DNA of 64,000 nt from Rana temporaria (taxonomy: Eukaryota; Chordata; Amphibia; Anura; Ranidae), in contig NC_053494.1 in NCBI RefSeq assembly GCF_905171775.1, forward strand, positions 48,393,981 through 48,457,980, given 5' to 3'. How positions within the stretch are numbered: the first letter of the stretch is position 1; each line of letters begins with the position of its first letter. Below are positions 43,799 through 54,755 of this stretch, in pieces. Under the pieces are notes generated by a model that was not told where the DNA came from, did no database searches, and saw only the letters and a program-made list of their open reading frames with translations. Made by a program: the position numbers and the translations under genes.

Positions 43799-44985
43799 CT
43801 ATATTACCAAAAGTATTGGGACACCTGCCTTTACATGCACATTAACTTTAATGACATCCCAGTCTTAGTCCGTAGGGTTCAATATTGAGTTGGCCCACAC
43901 GTTTCAGCTATACCAGCTTCAACTCTTCTGGGAAGGCTTTAGGAGTGTGTCTATAGGAGTGTTTGACCTGTCTTGCAGAAGTGCATTTGTGAGGTCAGGT
44001 ACTGATGTTGGACGAAAAGGCCTGGCTCGCAGTCTCTGCTCTAATTCATCCCTGTCAGGTTGAGGTCAAGACTCTGTGCAGGTCAGTCAAGTTCCCCCAC
44101 CCCAAACTCGCTCATCTATGTCTTTATCCACCTTGCTTTGTGCATTGGTGCGCAGTTATGTTGGAACAGGAAGGGGCCATCACAAACCGGTTCCCACAAA
44201 GTTGGGAGCATGAAATTGTCCAAAATGTCTTAACTGGAACTAAGGCCAACCCCTTAAAAACAACCCAACACCATAATCCCCCCTCCACCATGAGTCCTGA
44301 CCTCAACCTGATAAAACACCTTTGGGATGAATTATGTCTTGTACACACAAGCGTAATTTCAAACGGAAAAAGTCAGACGGAAGCTTTTCATCGGATATTC
44401 TGTCTGTGTGTATGCCCCATTGGACTTTTTCCATTGGAAATTCCGACGGAATTAGATAGAGAACATGTTCTCATTTTTTTAAAAATCTGAATTTCCATTC
44501 GTCTGAATTCCGACGGACTAAAAAACATGCATGCTCAGAATCAAGTTGACGCATGCTCTGAAGCATTGAACTTCATTTTTCTCAGCTCATCGTACTGTTG
44601 TAAGTCACCGCGTTCTTGATGGTTGGAATTTGGTGTGATCGTGTATATGCATGACAGCTTGAGCAAAATTTCGTCAGAACGCCATCGGAAAAAACATCTG
44701 AGTTAATTCCGATGGGAAAACCGGTCGTGTGTACAGGGCATTAGAGCTGAGGCTGCTAGCCAGGCCATCTCGTCCAACATCAGTGCCTGACCTCACAAAT
44801 GCACTTCTGGGAGAATGGTCAAACATTCCCATAGACACACTCCTCAACCTTCCCAGAAGAGGTAAACCTGTTGTAGCTGCAAAGGGTGGGTCAACTCAAT
44901 ATTGAACCCTACGGGCGAAGACTGGGATGCCATAAAAGTTCATATGGGTGTAAAGGCAGGCATTCCATTACTTTTGGTAATATAG
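43799..44985. mobile_element. Palindromic Tc1-derived MITE, copy 1
   Basis: Ends CTATATTACCAAAAGTA and TACTTTTGGTAATATAG, with TA on the right only. The left half reads, on the minus strand, the 3' part of a Tc1 transposase (LRARPSCP-like GCCTGGCTCGCAGTC region). The right half reads the same segment on the plus strand (CCAACATCAGTGCCTGACCT, AATGGTCAAACATTCCC). The element is therefore a foldback made from one transposase end. A Harbinger-type MITE at 44335-44740 splits it. The 161-codon frame at 44005-44490 crosses the junction and is not a gene. Confidence 0.75.
44335..44740. mobile_element. Harbinger-type MITE, GGAATTTCC word subfamily, nested
   Basis: TGTCTTGTACACAC and GTCGTGTGTACAGGGCA ends, TTA on both sides (44332-44334, 44741-44743). 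Words: CATCGGATATTC, GGAAATTCCGACGG, TTCCGACGG. Framework: GCATGCTCAGAATCAAGTTG and CACCGCGTTCTTGATGG. The host Tc1-derived sequence GATGAATTA continues with GAGCTGAGGC after removal. Confidence 0.8.
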
Positions 44986-44989
44986 TATG

Positions 44990-45029
<40 letters not shown>
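44990..45029. repeat. (TA)n microsatellite
   Basis: About 17 TA units between the Tc1-derived MITE and the next element, which appears to have inserted at its edge. Confidence 0.9.
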
Positions 45030-45031
<2 letters not shown>

Positions 45032-45806
45032 GTATTTATCGGCGTATAACACGCACAGGCGTATAACACACGCCTACATTTTAAGAGGGAAGAGTTTTAA
45101 GAGTTTGTTTAACGAAACAACTTTGAATTAAATAAGGGTCAGTGCCCATCTGCAGCCTGATCAATGCCCATCTGCAGCACATCTTACCAATGCAGCCTTA
45201 TCAATGCCCATCTCATCATGCAGCCTTATCAATGCCCATCTCATCATGCAGCCTTATCAATGCCCCTTTTTGGCCTCAATGCAACCTCACCATCAAAGCA
45301 GCCTGGACAGAGCATGAAATCACAGAGCCGTCATCTCCTGTTCGGCTCTCACTCAGCACTGGCAGTCACACAGACACACACAGTCCCGCCTCCAACATCG
45401 GCATTGGACCAGCTCCTGTGATAGACAGAATACTGGTCCAATGCCAGTGGCGGAGGCGGAGCTGTGTGTGTGACGTGAGAGCTGAACAGGAGATGATGAC
45501 TCGTGAATTCTGGCTGTTCGGCTCTAACTCGGCAGTCATACACACACAGTCCCACCTCCGCCATCATCATTGGACCAGCTCCTGTGATACACAGAACACT
45601 GGTCCAATGCCAGTGGCGGTGGCGGGACTGTGTGTGAGACGTGAGAGCCGAGTGAGAGCCGAACAGGAGATGACGGCTCGTGAATTCTGGCTGTGTTCGC
45701 CCCCCTTCTTACCATCCAAGGTACACTATCGGCGTATAACATGCACCCGCGATTTGCCCCCTATTTTCAGGGGAAAAAAGTGCATGTTATACACCGATAA
45801 ATACGG
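45030..45806. mobile_element. CCGTATTTATCGGCGTATAA-ended element with internal repeats
   Basis: Ends CCGTATTTATCGGCGTATAA and ACACCGATAAATACGG lie between TA dinucleotides (45028-45029 and 45807-45808). After the left end comes a 28-bp tandem (CAGCCTTATCAATGCCCATC, about 45170-45265). Two tandem palindromic units follow (about 45330-45520 and 45520-45700), each with ACACACAGTCCC..CTCC, TTGGACCAGCTCCTGTGAT and CACTGGTCCAATGCCAGTGG. The 228-codon plus frame (45142-45828) and its minus counterparts come from this repetition. Confidence 0.7.
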
Positions 45807-45826
45807 TAATCAAAAAGATATACTGT

Positions 45827-45952
45827 AAGAACCTGGTGTGCAAAGCACGGTAATACCCCTCAGGATTTTATAGACAGACCAAGGTAGTACTTTACTTAAC
45901 TTAAAATTCCAAGGGGTATTACCGTGCTTTGCGCATCAGGTTCTTATATAAT
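45827..45952. repeat. Short foldback, about 33-bp arms
   Basis: AAGAACCTGGTGTGCAAAGC and GGTAATACCCC near 45827-45860 are answered by GGGGTATTACCG and GCTTTGCGCATCAGGTTCTT near 45911-45948, with about 55 bases between. No target duplication determined. Confidence 0.65.
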
Positions 45953-46634
45953 TTTGTCTATATTAGATTAGACAGACCAGTTGTCTACACACACATTGCC
46001 AATATATAATGAACATGTGATGTATTTTGTTTCCAGAGACAAGTGTAGTCTCAGTGTACATTTTCTGTTAACAATATTTTAAGTTAAATAAAACAATGCA
46101 GAATACTTTTTTTTACCCTTTTGGAACAGCATTATAATGGTCTGTTTTTTTGGAGATATTATCCCCAGGCTGTTGAGACATGTTTCAGAAGAAAAACACT
46201 GAATTTAAATTAAATCAAACAATTGTGTTCGCATCTTGGCATTCTGGCTAGTGATTAACACTGTAGGCAGTCAGTATAATGAATGGAAGGAATCTGTTGG
46301 AAACAGAGAATTGCAGGTATCAAAATGCTTATATTTTCTGGGCATTGAGCCAGAGAGGAGAAAAGCACCTGGGCTTTCTGAAATTACCATATTCTCATCA
46401 AATCTTGAAAAGACTGTCCTGTAAACTCGTTCCGTACTGCGTAGAGAGGAAAATATAATCCATTTTCACTAAACACTGACATTGTATACGCTTACTGTAC
46501 CGTCCTTGTTCAGCATACAAATTGATTAACCCTTTCAAGCCTGTTTAAAGAGGATAGACTGTAAATATGTGTAAAATACAAATAAAGGGACATGAAATAA
46601 CATGATATTTTATATACAGACAGCCAGCCACATA
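45953..46634. other. Unassigned sequence
   Basis: AT-rich, no feature recognised. Confidence 0.35.
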
Positions 46635-47547
46635 CCGTATATACTCAAGTATAAGCTGACACGAATATAAGCCAAGGCACTTAATCTTTCCACAAAAAAC
46701 TGGGAAAACTTATTGACTCGAGTATAAGCCTAGGGTGAGAATTCAGCAGCTACTGTAAGCGGAAAAGAGGGTCAAGAATGCCCATTTGCACGCCTCACTA
46801 TGCCCATTGCAACCTTACTGTGCCCAACATCACTGTGCCCATTGCAACCTCACTGTGCCAACCTCACTGTGCCCAGCCTCACTGTGCCCATTGCAACCTC
46901 ACTGTGCCAACCTCACTGTGCCCATTGCAACCTCACTGTGCCAACCTTAATGTGTCCACCCTCACTGTACCCATCCTCACTGTGCCAACCTCACTGTGCC
47001 CATCCTCACTGTGCCCATTGCAACCTCACTGTGCCAACCTCACTGTGCCCATCCTTACTGTGCCCATTGCAGTCTCACTGTGCTTGAGTCAGTGTACCTG
47101 AAATTGACAGGCTGCAAGCTTCCATTCATTGTTTAAAAATCGCAGTCTCCTCCTGGTCCCTTCCGTGATAGGCGTTTCTCAGCAGAAACAGTTCCTCCTA
47201 TCACGGACGTTGTCTCATCCTCGGACTCAGTTTCCCAGCAGACACTGTGTTCAGTGTTCCACCAATCACGGATGCCCTCTTGTCCAAGGATGAAAATACG
47301 TCCATGACTGAACACAGTGTCTGCTGGGAAACTGAGTCCGAGGATGAGAGAACATTCGTGATAGGCGGAGCTGTGTCTGCTGAGAAACGCATATCACAGA
47401 AGGGACCAGGAGGAGACCGCGACTTTAAAACAATGGACGCACGCAGCCTGTCAATAATTTCAGGTACACCAACTCGAGTATAAGCTGAGGGGGTATTTTC
47501 TTCATTTTTTCTCGTGTGTACGAGGCTTTATACTTGAGTATATACGG
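46635..47547. mobile_element. CCGTATATACTCAAG-ended element with minisatellite and palindrome
   Basis: Ends CCGTATATACTCAAGTATAA and TTATACTTGAGTATATACGG lie between TA dinucleotides (46633-46634 and 47548-47549). 46789-47090 is a tandem of CACTGTGCCNACCT and CACTGTGCCCATTGCAAC units. 47142-47440 is an inverted repeat with arms containing GGACTCAGTTTCCCAGCAG / CTGCTGGGAAACTGAGTCC. Frames over the array (46778-47101) are repetitive artefacts. A truncated relative lies at 38514. Confidence 0.7.
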
Positions 47548-47549
47548 TA

Positions 47550-47947
47550 ACTATCAATCAGAGGGTCACAAATCGAAATTTTAACTCACACCCAGAGATT
47601 GTCCCCACTCTTTACGATGAAATATTTGCAGCACTTGTCATTTCTCAACCCTATTAAAAAGCCCATTTAGCATTGGTGGTCAGAAGTCTAAATTGCATAC
47701 TTACTGATGGTCGATGGTGGTCAATGCACCCTATTTTCATCTCTTTGGCATTAATTAGCAAGACAGGTTTGTATTAACATTATGATGGTATGATTATAAT
47801 TATATATTATCAGAAACTTTTATTACAAAAAAAACACTAAAATACTTTTATATATAATATTTTTGCACTTTATTTATGCACTGATTAATATTATGCAATT
47901 TATTACTGTATTACCCATACTTTTTATGTGAGGCATATGTTAAATTA
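47550..47947. other. Unassigned spacer
   Basis: AT-rich; nothing recognised apart from the target site at its end. Confidence 0.35.
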
Positions 47948-48492
47948 AAAAAACAAACAAGGCGCCTCTAAGTGCAGAAGTATAAAACTTTTAATATCCC
48001 CTAAAAGGGCTAAAAACACTTACAAGATGGTGGATGAAACAGGCATGTAGCAGGTAAGTGTGTCCAGAAGATGTTTCAGTGGCAGGGCAGTCCCAGTCTG
48101 TGATGGTAAAGCCTCCAGGGAAGTCCAGAAAGATAACAGTCAACTTGTGCTGTGAGTGTTCAGGGTACACAATAGTGCTGGAGCCTGGGGATGATGTCAG
48201 AGGAAGCGAGACAAAAACCAGCATGGAACACAAACAGGAAGTGAACAGGAAGTGTGTCATAGAGGCGGGAGGCGTTTCGGAACAGCTCATTGGTTCCTTC
48301 TTTAGCCAGTGACTACAAGTTTTATACTTCTGCACTTAGAGGCGTCTTGTTTGTTTTTCTGTTTCCATTAGAGATTGCTTGCCTCCCTGAGTGCTGCCTA
48401 AAGTGTGTGAAGATTTGCTACCCTCTCCAACACAGACTTTATCTGTCAGGATTCAAATGCTTGGAGCGCCCTGGATATACACATGTGTCTGA
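47948..48492 (-). mobile_element. Foldback-related element with one hammerhead-like core, 13-bp target duplication
   Basis: ATATGTTAAATTA flanks it exactly (47935-47947 and 48493-48505). Arms AAACAAACAAGGCGCCTC..GTATAAAACTT (left) and AAGT TTTATAC..GAGGCGTCTTGTTTGTTT (right) are inverted, but the centre (about 48056-48290) is not palindromic. On the minus strand it reads: outer segment, arm, hammerhead-like core (48270-48305), about 220 bases of body, then GGCGCCTTGTTTGTTT and the target duplication. A GGAGCGCCCTGG word lies 35 bases from the right end. Confidence 0.7.
48266..48308 (-). ncRNA. Hammerhead-like core, minus strand
   Basis: On the minus strand CTAAAGA (48305-48299, one change from CUGANGA) is followed by one A. 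GGAAC (48297-48293) then pairs perfectly with GTTCC (48283-48279) as stem II. GAAA (48278-48275) and CGCCT follow. Stem I is short or lost. The one-A spacing after the first box is the same as in the copies at 29431 and 61095. Confidence 0.4.
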
Positions 48493-48505
48493 ATATGTTA
48501 AATTA

Positions 48506-48854
48506 GCACTTTGCACTTTATTTGTTATAGTTTAAGCTGATTAGACTAATAGTGCCCCCTATATTTACATATTTCACTAGTTAAAGTCAGAAACTTTTCA
48601 GGGGAGCATCTTTATTATATTACTTACCTAATTATTATTTTATAGCGCAAAGTTCTTTTTTATGTCCAAAAAATAGCTACAAACAATGTTTGCAGAGGTC
48701 AAGCAGACACAGCCCACATGAGAGTGGTATCTCTACTCTAAATTCAGGAACAGTGCAGCATCTTTGCCACACCATCACAGGAAGCTACATTAGATATTTT
48801 TCACTGGGTCAACAGGTATTTGCGGGTATTTGCAGGGTGACTGATTTATACACT
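48506..48854. other. Unassigned spacer
   Basis: Nothing recognised. Confidence 0.35.
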
Positions 48855-49500
48855 GGCCCAGATTCAAGAAGCACTTGCGCCCGCGCAACCATAGGTTGCG
48901 CGGCGCAAGGGCTTACTTGCTCCGGTGTAACGAGTGCTCCTGATTCAGGAACCTCGTTACACCGACTGCTGCCTAGGATGTGACAGACATAAGCCTCCTT
49001 ATGCCTTCACATCCCAGGCTGCATTCTTGCGTTGGCCGCTAGGGGGCGCGGCCATTGTGATCGGCGTATAGTATGCAAATTGCATACTACCACCGATTCA
49101 CAAAAGTTGCGCGGGCCCTTCTCACGCAAGGTATGGAGTTTCCGTACGGCGCCTTTAGCAAATGTCCTGGCATTAATGGGAGTAAAAAATGCTCTATCAT
49201 TGGTATTAGTGGGAGGAAAATTGCCCCATTGTTGATATTAGGGGTAGAAGTAGTGTCCAGACATTAATGTAAGTGGGAGGAATAGTTGGTATCAGGCCAA
49301 GGAATAGTGTCCCATCATTGGTGTCAGTGGGAAGAATAGAGGGGTCAGTGGTAGGAATAGTGCCCTATTGCTAGTGTAGAAAGAATAGTGCCTTGTATCA
49401 GTGAGAGGAATAATGTCCCAAGTACCTGATAAAGTCAAGCAAAGGGCCACATCTCGCCCCCGGGCCATTTTGAAGACCACTGCTTTAGCGCCTACAGATT
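48855..49500. mobile_element. GGGCCAGAT-ended element, copy 4, right end lost
   Basis: GGCCCAGATTCAAGAAGC begins it, with GTTGCGCGGCGCAAGGGC and CTAGGGGGCGCGGCC inside, matching the CpG-rich style of the other copies. It is split at about 49160 by a hAT fragment, and only a few bases (CGCCTACAG) follow that insert before similarity ends. Confidence 0.5.
49161..49482. mobile_element. hAT MITE with about 40-bp internal repeats, left end truncated
   Basis: The right end GGGCCATTTTGAAGACCACTG is followed by CTTTAGCG (49483-49490); CTTTAGCA precedes the insert (49153-49160), 7 of 8 matching. The interior repeats AGTGGGAGGAATAGT- and CATTGGTNTCAGTGG-like units. The left terminal repeat is absent. 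Confidence 0.55.
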
Positions 49501-51529
49501 ATTCCACCAGTCTAGGTCTGTACCAAAGTACTTGACTGGAAAAATTATCAATGGATTTCAAACATTGTGATGTCACCACACTTGAGCTCCAGTGGGATCT
49601 ATGAATCTCTCTTCTCCGATGACTAATGGGCCCTATAGTCTTTTCAATCACAGATCCAGGCAGAACCATGCACATCTGCACTGAATCCAAAAATACACAT
49701 GAGGGCGCACTAGGGAGAAGAGCCCATGGATGGGAGTAAGTGGTTTGGGGGTGGTGGGTGGTGGATTTTTTATTAATAAAAAATACATTACTTTTATCTA
49801 ATATTTACAAGTGGCCAGGTAGCAGCTATGCAGGCGTTATATTATGGGCTCCCAGCAGGGTTTAGGATAGAAACTCCTTGTGCTATCACAAATTCTCAGC
49901 CATTGTCACTCAAATTGTGCAGGGATGAGCAGGGGGCATGTTAGCAGCTTTCCAACAATGTGAGTATAGACATGTCAGCAGAAGGCAGGGTTGAGAGGAG
50001 AGACTTTTCAGCAACCTTTTTACCATGGGAGCACAGGCGTGTCAGCATCCTATAGCTCCTGAGCAGAAGTCAAAGGAGCAAACTGACCAGGCTAATATAG
50101 ATCTTCTTCCTTGCTTCACTGCCCTGGTCAGAAGGTAACAGGGTGAAGGAGAACTGCAAGAATCACCAGATGTGTAATGCAGTTTAATGTTTTTTCTAAA
50201 ACTAAAAAGGACTTACTAAGTACATTGTTGGGAATAAGTTAAAGGAGAAGTGTGGCCAAAGCTCTTTTGCCTACTGTATACTTCTCATGTGGGTCACAGG
50301 AGTGCACTTGGTTCTACTCTCCTGTGACCCGGATCCATAGAGCCATTCCAGGCAATGAAAGAACCCAGGTACCTGATCAGCAGCTGGCTTAGCCTCTCAG
50401 TGCGCCTCTGAGAGCCTGAGCCTGATGCTCTCGTCCCCTGCACAGCCTGGGGCTCCAGTGAGAGCTGGAACCAATGACTGACAGACACCCACCACTCTCT
50501 GCTCAGTGAAAACCAAGAACTGATCCATCAGCGGTCATGCAATCGCTTAGTTCTCTGTCGTAAAACTGGTGGGGGACAGTTGCAGCATCAGACCAATGCT
50601 GCATCTACATAGGCGTGTATGTATTATTATTTTTTGGATTACCGCTCTTTTCTTTTAATCCCTGTTATGAAAATGAAGAATCACATACACTTTACTGTAG
50701 TATGACATATTTGCTAGTTAAATAATATTTTTTAAAGGTCTATACATTGTGGAAAAATGAGGGACAGCTGAGGAGGAAAGTGGGGCTTGGTTGCAAATGA
50801 GGAACACTAGAACTGCAAGCTCTGATCTCAGATTGGTTGGCACAAAAGCTACAATGCACCATTATTTTAGCAAGTCATGTTTTCAAATAAGCATGTAAAA
50901 ATGTCAATTTAGTCTCAGGCACTGATGATCATATGATCTGAAGCAAGAGAGGGCATGGGAAGGCAAAATTAAACCTCAATTCACTCGTATATTGCAGATT
51001 GTTATCAGACAGCACTGTTTATCTTTTTATATTGATTTAACTATTTTGTGTATCAGAATACATTTTTCATGCTGTCATCAGTTTCCTGATATCGAGCTGG
51101 AAGCAGGACGTACCCGTGAGAAGATGGTAATTACTTTTAGGGAAGAATGTACAGAAAGAATAATTTAAACATCAGATTGGTGAAGTCCACTGTTGAGATT
51201 TTTTACATAATGTTATTCTTCAGTGGCTGGAAATGGATTCTTTTAAACTGTATAAAATCTATAAAAAAGCAACTTTTATTTTTGTAGTGTTCACAGATTA
51301 TGAAAAGCTTGTTCCATTCTAACTGGAGACTTTCTATTTTAAAGCAGAACTCTGGGAAATACAAATGATGTGTAAACACAAAAGGTTGGTGTATTTTTAC
51401 TTGAGTATCAGTATCAGTGTGCTTTGTGTACAGTATTTGTTATGGAGCTTTACAGTAATCCAGCATAAAACTTTTTTTTGGAGGAGCTTCATGTAAAAAA
51501 AGACCAGTCACTGCAGGCAGCCTGTAGAG
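49501..51529. other. Unassigned sequence
   Basis: No gene or complete element recognised. A GAGGGACAGCTGAGGAGG fragment at about 50758 may belong to the family at 12458. Confidence 0.35.
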
Positions 51530-51917
51530 CAGTGGTTCTCAACCTGGGGGTCGAATGATGATTTGCCAGGGGTCACCAAATCCTGGCCTGTTTCTGAAGC
51601 CCACACCGCTCTCCCAGCCTTTTCTCGGCCACCCAGCTGGGCTGTTCCTAGAGCCCGCAGCCACCCACTCAGCATCTTCGCAGCCGCCCATTCAGTTCAG
51701 GGCATGGCTGGGGGACAGTAGACTAGAGATCCGCTGACTGGTGAGGATTGTGAGGTGGGAGGGTCTGGAGGAGACCCTATCTCCTGATTTTAGCATAGGT
51801 TTCACTGCTGCGAGACACCACTGTAGTATGGGTTCCACGCTACGAAAATAATTTTACTGTTAGGGGTCCCCACAATTTATCAAGGGGTCACGACACTAGA
51901 AAGGTTGGGAACCACTG
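51530..51917. mobile_element. hAT (Charlie-like) MITE
   Basis: Ends CAGTGGTTCTCAACCTGG and GGTTGGGAACCACTG are inverted repeats of the type shared by hAT-Charlie elements. CTGTAGAG flanks both sides exactly (51522-51529, 51918-51925), an 8-bp duplication. Interior GGGGGTCG and GGGGTCACGAC are subterminal mirrors. Non-coding. Confidence 0.9.
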
Positions 51918-51964
51918 CTGTAGAGGGTGGCTCTGCTAAATTCCACCCACAGCTCTGCCCTCTA

Positions 51965-52297
51965 TGCATGCTAAGAAACATGTCCGCTGGAAGCCTGTCC
52001 GTCGGAAATGTTCGGTCGTCTGTACAGACTCTCCGGACATGTCCGCTCGGCCGAAAGCCCTCGCATGCGTCGAAGTGATTCGATGCATGCGTGCAAGCAT
52101 TGAACTTCCAGGGCCGCACACATCACCGCGTCACTGTCGCGGCGACGGCGCGGCCACGTCACCGCTTATCGTGTCCGCGCGGATTTCTGTTTGATGGTGT
52201 GTACAACCATCAGACAGAAATCTCCGAGCGGACATGTCCGATGAAAACGGTCCGGCGGACCGTTTTCATTGGACAGTCTGTCCGTGTGTACGAGGCC
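51965..52297. mobile_element. Harbinger-type MITE, CGGACATGTCCG word subfamily, left end missing
   Basis: The right end GTCCGTGTGTACGAGGCC is followed by TTA. Words CGGACATGTCCG, GAAATGTTCGGTCG and GGTCCGGCGGACCG replace the CGATCGGT words. The framework GCATGCGTCGAAGTG, GCAAGCATTGAACTT, GTCACCGC and ATGGTGTGTAC is retained. A complete relative is at 62676-63149. Confidence 0.65.
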
Positions 52298-52300
52298 TTA

Positions 52301-52600
52301 GTTTTGAAGAATATATTTAAATATGTTTTTATGCCCAGGGTTTAGCTTTATTTAAACACAACAACCTACCAGCACAATATCTCTGCTTTCTACCTTAAAA
52401 CTGATTTTGTATATCAACCTTAACAATTATTGGATCTTTCTTTTACCAAGTCTTTCAATATGAAAGCCAGGCATCCCCAGAGTACCAACTTTGCCCATCT
52501 AAAAACCTTATAACGGTATATAATTAACATGCATACCTATTTTATTTATTTATGCCCTTATCCCTTAGAAAAAACAGTCCTTTGCATTGCATTTTTATGG
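52301..52600. other. Unassigned spacer
   Basis: AT-rich; nothing recognised. Confidence 0.35.
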
Positions 52601-52608
52601 ATGTGTTG

Positions 52609-53951
52609 CAGTGGCGGCTGGTGCTCAAAATTTTTGGGGGGGCGCAAAGGAAAAAAAAAATTGCAGTCTCACTGTGCCCAAACGCAGCCACTGTTACATG
52701 CCATCAAACGCAGCCACTGTTACATGCCATCAAACGCAGCCACTGTGCCATCAATTTGCACCACTGTGCCATGCCATCAAATGCAGCCACTGTTCCATCA
52801 ATTTGCACCACTGTGCCATGCCATTAAACGCAGTCACTGTGCCATGCCATCAAATGCAGTCACTGTGCCATCAATTCGCACCACTGTGCCATGCCATTAA
52901 ACGCAGTCACTGTGCCATCCATTGTCACCACTGTGCCATGCCATTAAACGCAGCCACTGTGCCATACATTGTCACCACTGTGCCATGCCATTAAACGCAG
53001 TCACTGTGCCATCCATTGTCACCACTGTGCCATGCCATTAAACGCAGCCACTGTGCCATACATTGTCACCACTGTGCCATGCCATTAAACGCAGCCACTG
53101 TGCCATCCATTGTCACCACTGTGCCATCCATTGTCACCACTGTGCCATGCCATTAAACGCAGCCACTGTGCCATACATTGTCACCACTGTGCCATACATT
53201 GTCACCACTGTGCCATGCCATTAAACGCAGCCACTGTGCCATACATTGTCACCACTGTGCCATGCCATTAAACGCAGCCACTGTGCCATCCATTGTCACC
53301 ACTGTGCCATGCCATTAAACGCAGCCACTGTGCCATACATTGGCACCACTGTGCCATCCATTGTCACCACTGTGCCATGCCATTAAACGCAGCCACTGTG
53401 CCATACATTGTCACCACTGTGCCATACATTGTCACCACTGTGCCATGCCATTAAACGCAGCCACTGTGTCCTTTAATGGTCGCCGCTGTGCCAATTGTCC
53501 CCACTGTGCCCTGTAAATTGCTTTCTCCCCCCCCCCCGCCCGGCACTTACCTTTACTGGAGTCAGGCATCCACGTCCCACGATGTCTTCTCCCGCCCTCG
53601 ATGACTGACAGGCGTCTCAGCCAATCAGGTTACAGGTAGCCAGAACCGGCCAACCTGATTGGCTGAGACGCCTGTCATCTTATTCAAGGGGCGTACAGTC
53701 TGTGCGCTCTGAGAATAAGCTTCCGGGACCCGAGAGCTGTATTGGGAAAGCCTATCAGAGCTGTTGGCATTGATAGACATTTCCGTACAGCCAACCAGCT
53801 GGCGTTATTCAGATGGCCGGACATTGAGCGCCGACCATCTGAATAACAGTGGCAGTGGCGAAAATAACATAGATTCGTGCAATGCATGAATCTATGTTAT
53901 TTGACTCAGTGGCGGTGAGAGCCAGCGCCCTCTATGGACGAACCGACACTG
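52609..53951. mobile_element. hAT non-autonomous element with large minisatellite
   Basis: ATGTGTTG (52601-52608) and ATGTGTCG (53952-53959) flank it, 7 of 8 matching. Ends CAGTGGCGGCTGGTGCTC and CGAACCGACACTG are imperfect inverted repeats; GTGGCGGTGAGAGCCAGCGC lies just inside the right end. The left half is a minisatellite (52670-53470). The right half has a hairpin ACAGGCGTCTCAGCCAATC / GATTGGCTGAGACGCCTGT (about 53608-53678). The 91-135-codon frames over the array are artefacts. Confidence 0.8.
52670..53470 (+). repeat. Minisatellite, 47-bp dimer of 23-24-bp units
   Basis: CCATTAAACGCAG starts recur at 52894, 52941, 52988 and 53035, 47 bp apart. Each 47-bp unit holds two related halves: CATTAAACGCAGCCACTGTG and ACATTGTCACCACTGTGCC, both containing CCACTGTGCCAT. 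The left edge has older, more irregular monomers (CATCAAACGCAGCCACTG, CATCAATTTGCACCACTG). About 15-17 dimers including partial ones. Confidence 0.9.
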
Positions 53952-54034
53952 ATGTGTCGGGTGAAAATGAAGCTCAGCTGCAGAAGATCATTGGAATAGA
54001 TACAATTTGGACTAATGTGAACTAAGTTACTTTA

Positions 54035-54124
54035 AGGCCGTGTACACATGATCAGTCCATCCGATATGAACGGTCTGAAGCTGACTGATGGTCTGATGTG
54101 CCTAGGTGCCGTGTGTACGCGTCC
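54035..54124. mobile_element. Minimal Harbinger-type MITE, about 90 bp
   Basis: Starts GGCCGTGTACACATGATCAG and ends GTGCCGTGTGTACGCGTCC. It has TAA on the left and TTA on the right (one mismatch). Inside are only GAACGGTCTGAAGCTGAC and GATGGTCTGATGTGCC. A deletion derivative of the CGATCGGT subfamily. Confidence 0.65.
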
Positions 54125-54130
54125 TTAGTG

Positions 54131-54526
54131 CAAAAATACGAAGAAAACTTGGACAGCCGCACTCGAAAAATGTTCTTTTAATTAAAATCGATCACAAAAT
54201 AAACATGCCACAGCAAAAAAATTGGAACAAAAGCTAACGTTTCGCACTGTAGCTTCAGTGCTTAGTCATACAGTAGCTAGAACTAGCTATGACTAAGCAC
54301 TGAAGCTACAGTGCGAAACGTTAGCTTTTGTTCCAATTTTTTTGCTGTGGCATGTTTATTTTGTGATCGATTTTAATTAAAAGAACATTTTTGGAGTGAG
54401 GCTGTCCAAGTTTTCTTCGTATTTTTGCATCACTGTTGCATTGCCGGCACCCATGGTTTGGTTCCAGTGAGGAGGTTCTTTGAAGACTACTGAGCGGTTA
54501 TTTTCTCTCTCTTTTTTGTCTTGGAC
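54131..54526. mobile_element. Foldback element with GCGAAACG core, 15-bp target duplication
   Basis: TACGCGTCCTTAGTG (54116-54130) and TACGCGGCCTTAGTG (54527-54541) match at 14 of 15. The target is the terminal repeat of the small MITE. Arms 54131-54275 and 54290-54424 are near-perfect inverted copies, with AAGCACTGAAGCTACAGTGC then GAAACGTTAG at each side of the centre. A right-hand tail of about 100 bases (54425-54526) is not in the left arm. It ends CTGAGCGGTTATTTTCTCTC with a T-run before the duplication. Confidence 0.8.
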
Positions 54527-54755
54527 TACGCGGCCTTAGTGTTGATGTTGTGAGTAACTTTGTCATCAGAAAAAATGTAATACAAGTTGTCCTGCAAATT
54601 GAGAGTAATAATAATACCAGTTTGTTGGATGGTGATCTCTATCCTTGTTCAGCTTCCAAATGCAGTGGTTCACAACAGTGCTGTAAGGAAATAAAAATGA
54701 AGAATTTCGAGGTTGGTGATTTTTTTTATTTAACAAGCAAAATATTTGTATGTTT

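Noticed and set aside
44005..44490. 161-residue frame spanning Tc1 and MITE sequence
   Set aside because: Crosses an insertion junction and reads the Tc1 segment antisense.
45142..45828. 228-residue open frame
   Set aside because: Runs through tandem and palindromic repeats of a TIR element; no domain.
46778..47101. Cys/His-rich repeat protein
   Set aside because: Same artefact from the CACTGTGCC tandem array inside a TIR element.
52529..52994. Cys/His-rich frames that look like zinc-finger repeats
   Set aside because: They translate the CCACTGTGCCAT minisatellite; spacing follows the DNA period and not a finger consensus.
52670..53470. CRISPR-like array
   Set aside because: Units are contiguous tandem dimers without unique spacers, in a vertebrate-type sequence.
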